The translations under genes were made by a program, and so were the position numbers. Below the pieces are notes generated by a model. It was not told the origin of the DNA and searched no databases. It saw only the letters and a list, made by a program, of their open reading frames with translations. A stretch of 64,000 bases of DNA, from positions 12,270,019 to 12,334,018 of the forward strand of contig NC_084705.1 of assembly GCF_033807575.1 (NCBI RefSeq), given 5' to 3'. Source of the stretch: Cydia pomonella (taxonomy: Eukaryota > Arthropoda > Insecta > Lepidoptera > Tortricidae). Positions within the stretch are counted from its first letter, which is position 1. The number at the start of each line of letters is the position of its first letter. Of the stretch, positions 11,573 to 21,403 are shown piece by piece.

Positions 11573-14500
11573 ATGGCCTACGGCAGGGTCCATAGGTTCT
11601 TACTAAGAACCATCGCTAGCAGAGGAGTGCTAACTTTTAATGAAACTCAGCAAGTAGTGAACAAATTTAATGGTATGTAACTTTTGTAGCAAAGTATATT
11701 AATTAATTAAGTAATTAATTATTCAATTTGAAAGTTACGACATGCGAGAATGCTGCTAAACTCTACATTTGTAAACCGACTAATGCTGGCTACATCTAGC
11801 CGCTCAGAGGCTTATAAAGAGGCCTTTTATTTTATTTTATTATTTCTTTCAGACTAATTAAAATTGCCTTGGCAGGTTTTTTTCGTGGGCAGCTAGTTTG
11901 TCGTATTTTTGTCTTGAAACATTATTACTTACTTAGATTAATAATTTTTACTTTTATTTCTTCAAGGGTCCACTGTAAATGTGATGTAATCAGAAAGTGC
12001 CTGCAATTTTGTACTCCATGTCTCACTGTTGTTCTATAAATATCTAAGAGGTACTATGAAAATCTGAACCCTTGTTATCAATGTCAAATGATCAAACTGC
12101 ATGTCTGATCATAATTTTAGATAGTTTTATTTATTATTTGGGTGATTCAAAGTTAAGAGGTATTAACAAATGTAAATTATGTTCCCTTAATAGGTTGCAG
12201 TTACTTTATAGACAGTTAATTTTAATTCATTAGGCAGGTCCACACTGAGTAAGCATATGCGCGAGGCAATTTCCTCACACACAAATTTCCTCACGCCAGT
12301 GTAGACGTGCCTAGGCTGAAGCGACACATGCATTTTCCTCACCCGAGCGCACTGTCTCGGCCAAGGCATGTCTACAGAGGCCGTTTTATGCGTGAGGAAA
12401 TTGCCTTGCGCATATGCTCACTCAGTGTGGACCCAGCTATTAATTAACTTAGTTTCCTCATAATGGCAATTCAAACATGCAAAAGTCTCTCCTCTGGCCT
12501 GTCCCAGTTTTTTACAATAAATCAGTAATTTTATCTAGGTCTAAATCTCTTAGATCTGTTAAATTTGGTATATTTTATAAATAATATAAATATTGATAGT
12601 AAATTGGGAATGTGGGAGACCCGAAGTATAATTTTACTGTGACATCATTTGTTCAACATTTTCAACTTATTTATTTTCAGAAAATAATGAAGCAACAGTA
12701 GAAGACTTGGTACAAGAAATAAATGATGAAATAAGAGCACTACAACAGCAAATTAAAATAGCTGATGATGAACTTACAAATGAGCAAGTAGTCATATTCA
12801 TGTCACTTGGTCATGATGCAGCATCTAAAGCACAGAATATATTTTCTGCTACAGAACTTGAGTACTACAGGGTCCTGATTGAGGAGATAATGAGCACAGA
12901 AACAAGACAGATCACTGGGATACATGCCATGAATTTGGTGAATAGATTAAAATCTTCCTTTACTAAAACAGATGGACAGGTAAGTGTAAATTTCTTATAT
13001 TATTGTATTCATGTACAGTCAGCTGCAGAGAAAGGTGACCCCCCCTGCATACAATCAGTCTATGTAGGGGGGGTCACCTCTCACTGCATCTGACTGTACC
13101 TACAGTCAATCCCCTAGTTGGTTTCCTAATATAAGTATTCACTTTTGGATACTTAAGTTGGGGCACTGTGTACAAGTAACAAAATTAAATCATCACCTTC
13201 CTTTCTATTTATTTAATCTTCATTCTCTACCAGTCAACCAATGGGCTAGACCAGAAAGATTAATTAGGTGCAGGGTCTTTTAAAGTAAATGAATTTGTAA
13301 CCAAGACCATTTATGAATATTAAGCTATATTGATAAACTTAAATAATACATATACTTTTTCAAAGACATATATGAATATAAATAAAATAAATAATTATAA
13401 ATATTTTAGGGACATTCTTACACAAATTAACAGAGTTCAAACATTGATACATATATTTATTTTTCTTATAATTTTTCCATCCCTGTATTATTCTGGCTTT
13501 TTGCCATCACTCATGAGAGTCTGGGGTCCGCTTGGCAACACAAGTAGAAAAGCAACTGTAATCTGGCCATCTAACTCTAACCTGATTGTAACTATATGTA
13601 ATAATAATAATAATAATGTACAAATTTAAACTATAGTTATGACTACCAATAACAACTGGACAAGAATCTATTAAATAAAGAAGACAATGACATCGACCCT
13701 TACAACGCCTCAAGAATCGTCAATGTTGTAGATGGGTGTATTCCCATTTGTCCTCGCCACGTGACCATCTCCATACATGAGGCAATGATTCATATGAATG
13801 CAAATGGGAACACACTTGTAGATAAAATGACATGAAGTATTATTTGTACATTTTAGTTATTTGCATAATTATGAAAACTGCCACCCTTTTGCTATTTATA
13901 AGAAGCTTCACATTGTTTAAGTTTAATTAATTTTGTTATTTATTTAATTTTATTGATGCTGTGATTATTTATTTTTTTCCAATGCAGTGTAACTATGACT
14001 ATAATAGCATTTTTATTTTATTTTTATTTGTATTTTCTTTGTCAATCAATTATTTTTTTATGAAATACTTTTATGGAATGTTTATTAAATTATGGAATAG
14101 TTCGAATTGTAATTATATTTTAATAGCCATTATATACCATAAGATTAAAATTAGTTTCATGTAGTCTATAAGGTTTTGCTGCGGCCTATCAGGGTCCACA
14201 TACTGTACACCTAGCATTAAGTTGTATGTGTTTTGTACTTGGTTGCAAATAAATAAATTGAAATTGAAAGTTGTACTGAACTCCATGTATATTGTTAAAA
14301 AACATCAAGTAACACATGAATTAACTGATTAATTTTTGATCTGTTTCAGAAACTACTCGATACTTGGTGCCGCATGCGCTACTTGGACAAAGATCAAAAT
14401 AATAATAATTATGCTTTGGGTGTTAGGGCTATCCACGAGTTTGAGAGCTATCTTCGGGAAAATATGCCAGACGCCATTGAAGAATGCTTTTTGTGCAAGA

Positions 14501-17500
14501 GAATTGTCTTCAGGGTATGTATTTGGGACATGTGGGGAATAAACCTATCACTATTTAGCAGAGATCTATAGCACAGTTAAACCAAGAAAGTGTATACTAG
14601 AAAATTTATTCAGTGTTTACATGAGAACTGTTATTGACCGACTGACATACATAAAAGTAAACAAACAATTCATAGAACCGTTGCTACACAAATACAAATT
14701 TGACAGGGTTCCGTCTACTGCCAGTACTGTGGTCCCTTAAAATAGGCGTAACCAGATTCTACAAATATCACATTAACATAATATTTCAATACGCCCCCTT
14801 AATGTGCATATTCAAAATAAACGGTAACACAAATAAAACATATAAAAACAAATCAAAGTGATATCAAAGAACAACAATAAAAAAATAAAAACAATTAACA
14901 AGCAATGCCCAAACCGCGTATGCACATATAGTGCTTTTCTCTAGGCAGAGCCTTCGTTAATATGTCGGCGAGCATTGAGTCGGTCGGTAAGTACTTTAAC
15001 TCAATACTCTTATTGTCCTTTAATACACTTCGTACAAAGTGGTACCTTATGTCAATGTGTTTACTCCGAGAATGAAACATTGGATCGTTCGCAAGGCAAA
15101 TCGCCCCCTGATTATCTACATGTAAAGATAATGGTGCAAACTTACGTAACCCAACTTCAGTAAGTAAGCTGTTCAAGTAGATAGCTTCCTTCATTGATGA
15201 GGCTAGACTTACATACTCTGATTGACAGCTTGAGGTGCTGACACATTTTTGCTTCTGCGACTTCCACGACACACATCCACCTCCTAACATGAAAACATAA
15301 CCGGAATAAGAACGCCTATCTATCAAACATCCTCCCCAATCAGCATCCGAGTAACCATGCAAAGATTTACCTGTCTTTTTGTAAACAAGTCCATATTGTT
15401 TTGTATGCTTTAGGTATCGCAGCACACGCTTTGCAGCATTCCAACATTCCTCATTAGGGCAATTCAAGAATTGACTCAATACAGCCACGGTATTCGTAAT
15501 ATCAGGTCTTGTTCCCGTAGAGAGATACATCAGTGAACCTATAATCTCACGATATGGGTACTGTTCACTGTCACTGCACTTATTTACAGATTTTTCAATC
15601 TTTTGCTTAACTTCCATAGGCGTAGATATTGGTTTACTTTTATCCATATTAAATTTGATTAATAAATCATCAATGTATTTTTCTTGTGACAATTTCATGC
15701 TTTTGTCACATCTGTCAAACTCTATGCCTAACATATATTTCACAATGCCATAATCTTTCAATTCAAACTTAGTGGCCAGTTCCTTTTTGAAATCTTCGAT
15801 GCATTCACCTCTTTGCGAAGCGACGAGAATGTCATCCACGTAAACTAATACAAAGAGTTTAGTTTGCGAATCTATATTTTTAAAATAAAGACAAGGCTCA
15901 TTTAAAGATGCTTGTAATCCCATGGACTTCAGCTGCTCGTCCAGTCTGATGTTCCATTGTCGACCAGCTTGTTTAAGCCCGTACAGCGATCTTTTGAGCC
16001 TGCACACACTGCCTCCAGACCTCAGGTCACATAACATCTTGCTAGCTCTTTCATGTATAAGTGAACCTGGCTGCTCCAATCGTGTTAGATCTTGTAAACA
16101 TTCATCTAGGAGATCTGGCACCTTCATATATATCTCCTCTTCTAATAATCCATTTAAATATGCCGTATTAATGTCCAACTGATGAATTTTAAGATCCAGC
16201 TCCACTGCAAGTGCAACTAATAGTCTTTTCGAGTCAAGCCTAGCGACTGGCGCAAAAGTTTTCTGATAATCGATGCCGTAACGTTGGCTAAAACCTTTTG
16301 CCACTAGTCTGGCTTTCTTCTTCTCAGTTCTATCGATATTCAACTTCTTTGTTAATATATATCGGCAACCAACAACATTTCGACCCATAGGTTTCTTAAC
16401 AACATCGAAAGTATCGTTTTTGATTAAACTTTGAACTTCTGAAATTATTGCGTCTTTCCATCCTTTTCGTTCGTTACCGGATAAGGCCTCCTTTAGAGTT
16501 ATTTCGGCGACTCCAACGAAATCCACACAGTCTTCATACTCTCCAGTCGACTCAACGCCTTCTTCCGTGGAAACCTGTGGCTCTACATCAACCATGTTGT
16601 ATATCTTCCGTGGACGCCCAACATGACCTCGCTCCAGTCGTGGTCGCCCTGGACCTATCTTTACTATCCTCCCCCCATCAACATGAACATCGTCTTGATG
16701 ATGATCATGTTGAGATGGTTCCATGACAATATATGGATCGTCTGTCATTTGGCGGGTTTCAACGGGAACATCATCTCCTCCTTCAGGTTCTGTATCACGA
16801 CTACTCGATGACTCGATGCACTCATCCTCGTGATTGGAGATATGTATTACCGGATTTTCACTAGTTTGAGTCGGATGGAACTCTACATCTACCGATACAG
16901 GTTGATTTTGAACATTTATCGATTCTCCCAAGTCGATTTCAAAGGGGTCAATCTTCAGGTTCACGTTTTCTTTACCTTCACTTTTTGCTTCGTGAAATTT
17001 CACATCTCTTGACATGATAACTTGTCGTTGTTTTGGCATCCATACTCTGTAACCCTTGCGATCTCTAGGATAGCCTACAAAGATTCCTTCCAGGCTTCTT
17101 GGTGCGAACTTATCTTTCCCAGTTGACTTGTCCAAGACGTGTACCTTAGATCCAAACTTGTGTAAGTAGTCTAACTTGACAGGTCGTTCAAACCATTTCT
17201 CAAAAGGTATCTCACCTTCAAGACTTCTGGTCGGACAACGATTTCTTACATGGCAAGCTGTTGCTACAGCATCTGCCCAGAAACCCGGAGAAAGTCCTGA
17301 CGAAATCAGCATACATCTCGCCATTTCTAACAAGGTCCTGTTTTTTCTTTCCGCGACCGAGTTCTGCTGGGGTACTCCAGGAATTGTCAATCTTCTTGCT
17401 ATTCCTTCTTTCTTCAGGAACTCGTCGAAATCCCGATTACAGTATTCGCCTCCGTTATCTGTGTGGAGATAAGTTATTTTACGTCTGAATAGATTCTCTA

Positions 17501-20500
17501 CGTGATTTTTATATACCTTGAATGTAGTGAAGACTTCACTTTTCTTGCTAAGAAAATATACTTCACACCATCTCGTATGATCGTCGATAAAGGTTACGAA
17601 ATATTTCGCTCCATTTATTGACGTATGCCGCATGGGTCCTACGAGGTCAGAATGTATGATTCTCAACTTTTCATCGCATGGCCCACTCGATCTAGAAAAA
17701 GGCAACCTACTCATTTTTCCTTTCGCACAAATATCACAATCGTACAACTCGGCTACATCTGTCATCTTTAAGTTCATGCCAGATTTGTTTAAGACTCGGA
17801 CAAGATCTTTCGCATTTAAGTGACCTAAATACTCATGCCATGACCATACGTCAACCTTTCGCTCAGAAATCGCTGACACTCCATCACAATGTTCCTCGAC
17901 GTAATATAGATTACCTTTACGATTCGCGACAAGTTTAGTGTTACCATAGCTATCTTGAACACTAGCTATGTTTTTCTTGAACGTAACGCTATACCCTTGA
18001 TCAGTAATTTTAGCTACTGAAATTAGGTTACATCGCAAATCAGGAACAAATAGAGTATTTGGCAGTTGCACTTCAGTTTTAGAACCATTATTACATGAAG
18101 AAAATCTTACTGTCCCCTTACCTTGTACGTTTGTGCTCGAATTTGTCGCTAAATTTAGCTTACCGGGCAACGGTAGTAATGTAGTACCAAATTTATCTGT
18201 ATCGTTGCACAAATGTGACGTACACCCACTGTCGATGATCCAATTTCCATTCTCGTTCCAAACAGCATTAACATCTGAAACACAATTGAATGTTACAAAA
18301 TTGGAATCAACATCTGGTAATTCATTTAAGTTCGACACATACTTTGTACTATCATTACGTTGTACTTTCATCTTCTGTGTACACTCAGAGGCTTTATGTC
18401 CATGCTGGTGACATTTGAAACATTTATACTTAAATTTCGAATTAGCCTGCTCAGGGGCATCATAATATGCGTGTTGACGATGCTCTATTTGTTTCTTAGG
18501 CTTAGAAGATCTCTTTCCTTTTACAAGAAGTGCCTTATCTACACTTTCTTTATCATTTCTGGAATGTTCCTCTTCTAATATCTTAATTTTCAATGCGTCT
18601 GGTTTTGGCAATGCATCTCGAGATTCTATGGCACATCTAAAATTGTCAAAACTGGACGGCAAACTATACAGAAGCATTATAGAGATCAAATCATCATGCA
18701 TTTCAATATCCATGTCCGCTAATTGGCTTACTACATCGAAAAATCGCATGACATGTTCTCTTAAGTCACCACCTTCATCCAATTTACGCAGTAACAACTC
18801 TTTTAATAGCGTAGCCTTTCTCGCAGGTCCCTTGGAAGCATGAATGTTCTGTAACTTTAACCATACGTCACGCGATGTCTTACAACCTCTCAAATGTCGT
18901 AATTCGCTGGGGGTTATGGATAAAATTAGGTCAGACTTAGCTTTAGAATCGCCAATTTCCCATTTTGCTGCTTCGGCTACCTCAGCTGGTTTCTTGATAC
19001 TCCCATTAACGTATCCCCAGGCGTCGTTTTTTATTAACACTGCTTCAGCTTGGATCTTCCATGTTTCATAATTACTCTCGTTGAGTTGATCAATTTTTAC
19101 AGTACTCATTTCCGCTGAAAATTTCTTTCTTTTACCGTTAACACTATTATTGAATCGTGCGTAGGCTACATAACCACTGTGGGGAATAAACCTATCACTA
19201 TTTAGCAGAGATCTATAGCACAGTTAAACCAAGAAAGTGTATACTAGAAAATTTATTCAGTGTTTACATGAGAACTGTTATTGACCGACTGACATACATA
19301 AAAGTAAACAAACAATTCATAGAACCGTTGCTACACAAATACAAATTTGACAGGGTTCCGTCTACTGCCAGTACTGTGGTCCCTTAAAATAGGCGTAACC
19401 AGATTCTACAAATATCACATTAACATAATATTTCAATAGGACACAACAATAAAAGAATTTTGATAAGTAGGTATGTTAAGTTTATTTATTAAATTATTAT
19501 TTTGATGTGTTTATACTCTTAGATATAATAAATAAAATACTAATTGCAGAGTCTTCAAACCTAAAAAACTGGGTTAGGTACACATTGTCCTTGGTATGTA
19601 ATCTGATTAACGATTATATAGTATAATCATACATCTTAACTGAAATTTCTTATTACCCTAAATTTACCATGCTTTATTTTGATTGCAAATGATGGCTGAT
19701 GTATGAGCCTCTGACGTTTAAGCAAAATATTAAGTTATTTCTTGATTCATAATCAATGCTTTAAAGAAAATTTGAAAAATAATAAAACCGAAACCATACG
19801 AAACCTCTAGAATCCATATCTTAATGCTCTTGTGGACAAAAATATGGTGTAGCATCCGAGGCACAAGCTGCGCATCAAATGGAATTTTGAATATTTGACT
19901 TTAAAACTTCAATTTTATAATTTCAGGGTTATAATTGCCCAGTAGCTGCATGTGGACGAGCGGTGCACACAAAATGCCTTAACCGGTATTTACAACAAGT
20001 GAAGAAGTGGCCGTGCTGTAAAGCAGACTTCAACCAATCTCAGCTGGACAGGCTGAATGCAGATAGGTTCGTTTGTTTTTAGGGTTCCGTACCCAAAGGG
20101 TCAAACGGGACCCTATTACTGAGACTTCGCTGTCCGTCCGTCCGTCCGTCCATCTGTCACCAGGCTGTATCTCATGAACCGTCATAGCTAGACAGTTGAC
20201 ATTTTCACAGATGATGTATTTCTGTTGCCGCTATAACAACAAATACTAAAAACAGAATAAAATAAATATTTAAAGGGGGGCTCCCATACAACAAACATAA
20301 TTTTTTGCCGTTTTTATAAATAATGGTACGGAACCCTTCGTGCGCGAGTCCGACTCGCACTTAGCCGGTTTTTTTGTATATTATCTTCTTACTCGTACTT
20401 CGTTTCGTATGCATCCGGGAATTGGCCAAACTAGCCACAGACTGGATCCCACAGGATGGATCTTTGCAGAGGAAGACCAGAAGGAAGTACCAAAACGTGA

Positions 20501-21071
20501 CCTTGATACATTTTGAAAAGAGTAACGCACACTGCGTTTGATAGAAATCTGATAACCAAATGGCGGGAAAGGGGCAAAGGTCTTTGCCCTGCAATGAGAC
20601 ACTAGTATAGGCTAGAAAAAAAAACTTCTTACTAGCATACTCGTATCGCTTTCTGGTGCCAGCATGTAAGCATCAACGGGGTGAGTGCTATCAGTAGTTC
20701 TGTGGTATTCACACTTTATCCAAATGTTGGCTCGTCGATACAGAGCATAAAGTATACAGACAAATGTACTTAAAAACTAGTCCTAATTATTGCATGTTTA
20801 TTACTGCACCTGTGAAGTATGAAAAGAGTATATAAACAGTTCCAGGCTTACCCAGACTCAAGTGTTGGACCAATCCAGCCAGCAGTCCGCCGCTTACGAC
20901 ACTATCGAGGAACCCACGCAAGACTTGACCCAAGACCAGACACAAAGCTTGTTCCCTGAGCTTTCTCAAGGCTTATTGCCTGAGATATCTCAAGATGTGC
21001 TGGATGAACTATCGCAAGAACCCAGTCCTGAAGAACCACGAAGAGTCACGCGAAAGAGGAAGAGGAACTAA
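11573..21071 (+). CDS. NSMCE1: NSMCE1, SMC5/6 complex RING-like subunit (five coding exons)
   Basis: Exons 11573-11672, 12681-12979, 14350-14514, 19927-20066 and 20846-21071 have GT-AG borders and join in phase to 309 codons (human protein 266). NSE1 sits in the SMC5/6 genome-maintenance complex in the nucleus with NSE3 and NSE4, and its variant RING supports ubiquitin ligase activity; that is family knowledge. The match to animal NSE1 includes MNLVNRLK (exon 2) and RAIHEFESYLRENMPDA (exon 3). The RING-like cysteines and histidine are at about C179, C182, C192, C197, H202, C205, C218 and C219. The last two cysteines are adjacent, whereas human has a CPHC pair. The C-terminus is acidic and Gln/Ser-rich, ending RKRKRN. 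A poly-A signal AATAAA lies at 21338. Intron 3 is swollen by a Copia insertion. I chose the ATG at 11573 because it gives the family-like N-terminus (GRVHRFLLRTI). Confidence 0.93.
12237..12433. mobile_element. MITE in NSMCE1 intron 1
   Basis: GGTCCACACTGAGTAAGCAT begins a left arm of about 42 bp that matches the reverse complement of the right arm ending ACTCAGTGTGGACC. The core repeats TTTCCTCAC several times. No protein is encoded. Confidence 0.8.
13013..13099. repeat. 87-bp hairpin in NSMCE1 intron 2
   Basis: GTACAGTCAG begins the left arm, which contains AGGTGACCCCCCCTGCATA. The right arm contains TATGTAGGGGGGGTCACCT and ends CTGACTGTAC. The near-perfect palindrome starts 33 bp after the exon 2 splice donor. 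It is a small fold-back transposon or an RNA-folding element. Confidence 0.75.
13478..13720 (-). repeat. Diverged SINE-like fragment
   Basis: Read on the minus strand, the stretch near 13500-13560 contains GCCAAGCGGACCCCAGACTC and CATGAGTGATGGCAAAA, resembling the body of the SINE at 22782-23106 (CAAGCGGACCCCAGGCTCCC, CATGAGCCGTGGCAAAA). The head is not recognisable. It lies in NSMCE1 intron 2. Confidence 0.4.
14531..14791 (-). repeat. Copia 3' LTR (261 bp)
   Basis: It matches 19178-19438 base for base as far as I can compare by eye. In element orientation it is the 3' LTR and is preceded by a purine-rich tract (AAGGGGGCG). The 5 bp next to its outer edge, GGACA at 14526-14530, are repeated after the other LTR. 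Confidence 0.93.
14895..19109 (-). CDS. Copia gag-pol polyprotein, intact
   Basis: A single frame of 1404 codons with no stop. Order: gag with the UBN2-type pattern NYETWKIQ at about residue 13; CCHC knuckle CFKCHQHGHKASEC at about 230; aspartic protease DSG at about 293; integrase zinc-binding H425/H430/C458/C461; integrase core D488, D551, E587 (DD35E); reverse transcriptase with TAYLNG near 983 and YVDDILV near 1090; RNase H with SDADWGG near 1280. Protease-integrase-RT-RNase H order is diagnostic of Copia/Pseudoviridae-type elements. All listed catalytic residues are present, so the element may be competent. It would act in cytoplasmic particles and then in the nucleus. Expression would start in the LTR at 19178-19438. 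Confidence 0.96.
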   Translation of the reverse strand: MSTVKIDQLNESNYETWKIQAEAVLIKNDAWGYVNGSIKKPAEVAEAAKWEIGDSKAKSDLILSITPSELRHLRGCKTSRDVWLKLQNIHASKGPARKATLLKELLLRKLDEGGDLREHVMRFFDVVSQLADMDIEMHDDLISIMLLYSLPSSFDNFRCAIESRDALPKPDALKIKILEEEHSRNDKESVDKALLVKGKRSSKPKKQIEHRQHAYYDAPEQANSKFKYKCFKCHQHGHKASECTQKMKVQRNDSTKYVSNLNELPDVDSNFVTFNCVSDVNAVWNENGNWIIDSGCTSHLCNDTDKFGTTLLPLPGKLNLATNSSTNVQGKGTVRFSSCNNGSKTEVQLPNTLFVPDLRCNLISVAKITDQGYSVTFKKNIASVQDSYGNTKLVANRKGNLYYVEEHCDGVSAISERKVDVWSWHEYLGHLNAKDLVRVLNKSGMNLKMTDVAELYDCDICAKGKMSRLPFSRSSGPCDEKLRIIHSDLVGPMRHTSINGAKYFVTFIDDHTRWCEVYFLSKKSEVFTTFKVYKNHVENLFRRKITYLHTDNGGEYCNRDFDEFLKKEGIARRLTIPGVPQQNSVAERKNRTLLEMARCMLISSGLSPGFWADAVATACHVRNRCPTRSLEGEIPFEKWFERPVKLDYLHKFGSKVHVLDKSTGKDKFAPRSLEGIFVGYPRDRKGYRVWMPKQRQVIMSRDVKFHEAKSEGKENVNLKIDPFEIDLGESINVQNQPVSVDVEFHPTQTSENPVIHISNHEDECIESSSSRDTEPEGGDDVPVETRQMTDDPYIVMEPSQHDHHQDDVHVDGGRIVKIGPGRPRLERGHVGRPRKIYNMVDVEPQVSTEEGVESTGEYEDCVDFVGVAEITLKEALSGNERKGWKDAIISEVQSLIKNDTFDVVKKPMGRNVVGCRYILTKKLNIDRTEKKKARLVAKGFSQRYGIDYQKTFAPVARLDSKRLLVALAVELDLKIHQLDINTAYLNGLLEEEIYMKVPDLLDECLQDLTRLEQPGSLIHERASKMLCDLRSGGSVCRLKRSLYGLKQAGRQWNIRLDEQLKSMGLQASLNEPCLYFKNIDSQTKLFVLVYVDDILVASQRGECIEDFKKELATKFELKDYGIVKYMLGIEFDRCDKSMKLSQEKYIDDLLIKFNMDKSKPISTPMEVKQKIEKSVNKCSDSEQYPYREIIGSLMYLSTGTRPDITNTVAVLSQFLNCPNEECWNAAKRVLRYLKHTKQYGLVYKKTGKSLHGYSDADWGGCLIDRRSYSGYVFMLGGGCVSWKSQKQKCVSTSSCQSEYVSLASSMKEAIYLNSLLTEVGLRKFAPLSLHVDNQGAICLANDPMFHSRSKHIDIRYHFVRSVLKDNKSIELKYLPTDSMLADILTKALPREKHYMCIRGLGIAC
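19178..19438 (-). repeat. Copia 5' LTR (261 bp)
   Basis: In element orientation it begins TATTGAAATATTATG and ends CCCCACA. The start is TA rather than the usual TG, and both copies share it. The sequence after it in element orientation (GTGGTTATGTAGCC) is where a primer-binding site would lie; I cannot match it to a particular tRNA. Confidence 0.93.
20081..20374. mobile_element. AGGGTTCCGTACC-ended repeat in NSMCE1 intron 4
   Basis: AGGGTTCCGTACC at 20081 and its reverse complement GGTACGGAACCCT at 20325 are paired. A CCGTCCGTCCGTCC microsatellite and a final CGAGTCCGACTCGCACTTAG plus T-run complete a repeat whose pieces also occur near 5304, 29388, 50125, 59150 and 62210. It starts 14 bp after the exon 4 donor of NSMCE1. 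Non-autonomous. Confidence 0.75.
20375..20845. other. Rest of NSMCE1 intron 4
   Basis: Minus-strand frames near 20361-20602 (with AKTFAPFPPF) look like fragments of a decayed repeat and match no family I recognise. The acceptor TTCCAG at 20840-20845 precedes exon 5. Confidence 0.45.
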
Positions 21072-21403
21072 AGTCTGGTATATTTGCTCATTTATTTCTA
21101 AAAATTGGGGATTTCTCCTTAAAAGTTGTCGTTTAGCCAAGCTGCTTATGTTAATTTGACATTTCAATTTGTTTTTTACTCTAATTGTTGTAGTGTTATT
21201 GATTATAGATGTTTGCTTAAAACATCAAAGGTTAAAGGTTTAGTTATATAGGTATTTTATGACTACTTATTTTTTTTAGTAGGAATGTAAAGTATGAACA
21301 ATACCTATGTTCCATTAATGATTTCATAAGGATAATTAATAAAACATTTTGCAATTTACGTATATCTATATTTCTACATTACTAAGTCCTACATATTCTT
21401 AGC

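Larger units (their letters stand above)
14531..19438 (-). mobile_element. Complete Copia-family LTR retrotransposon inside NSMCE1 intron 3
   Basis: Two 261-bp LTRs, a 5-bp target duplication (GGACA at 14526-14530 and 19439-19443) and one uninterrupted 1404-codon polyprotein make a full-length element of 4908 bp. The LTRs look identical, so it inserted recently. It lies antisense to NSMCE1, and its edge is 16 bp beyond the exon 3 donor, separating the two exons that encode the RING-like domain. Without it the intron would be about 0.5 kb. It is the only intact autonomous element in the window. Confidence 0.95.

Noticed and set aside
15922..18843. Many plus-strand frames of 60-98 codons
   Set aside because: All are shadows of the intact Copia polyprotein on the minus strand.
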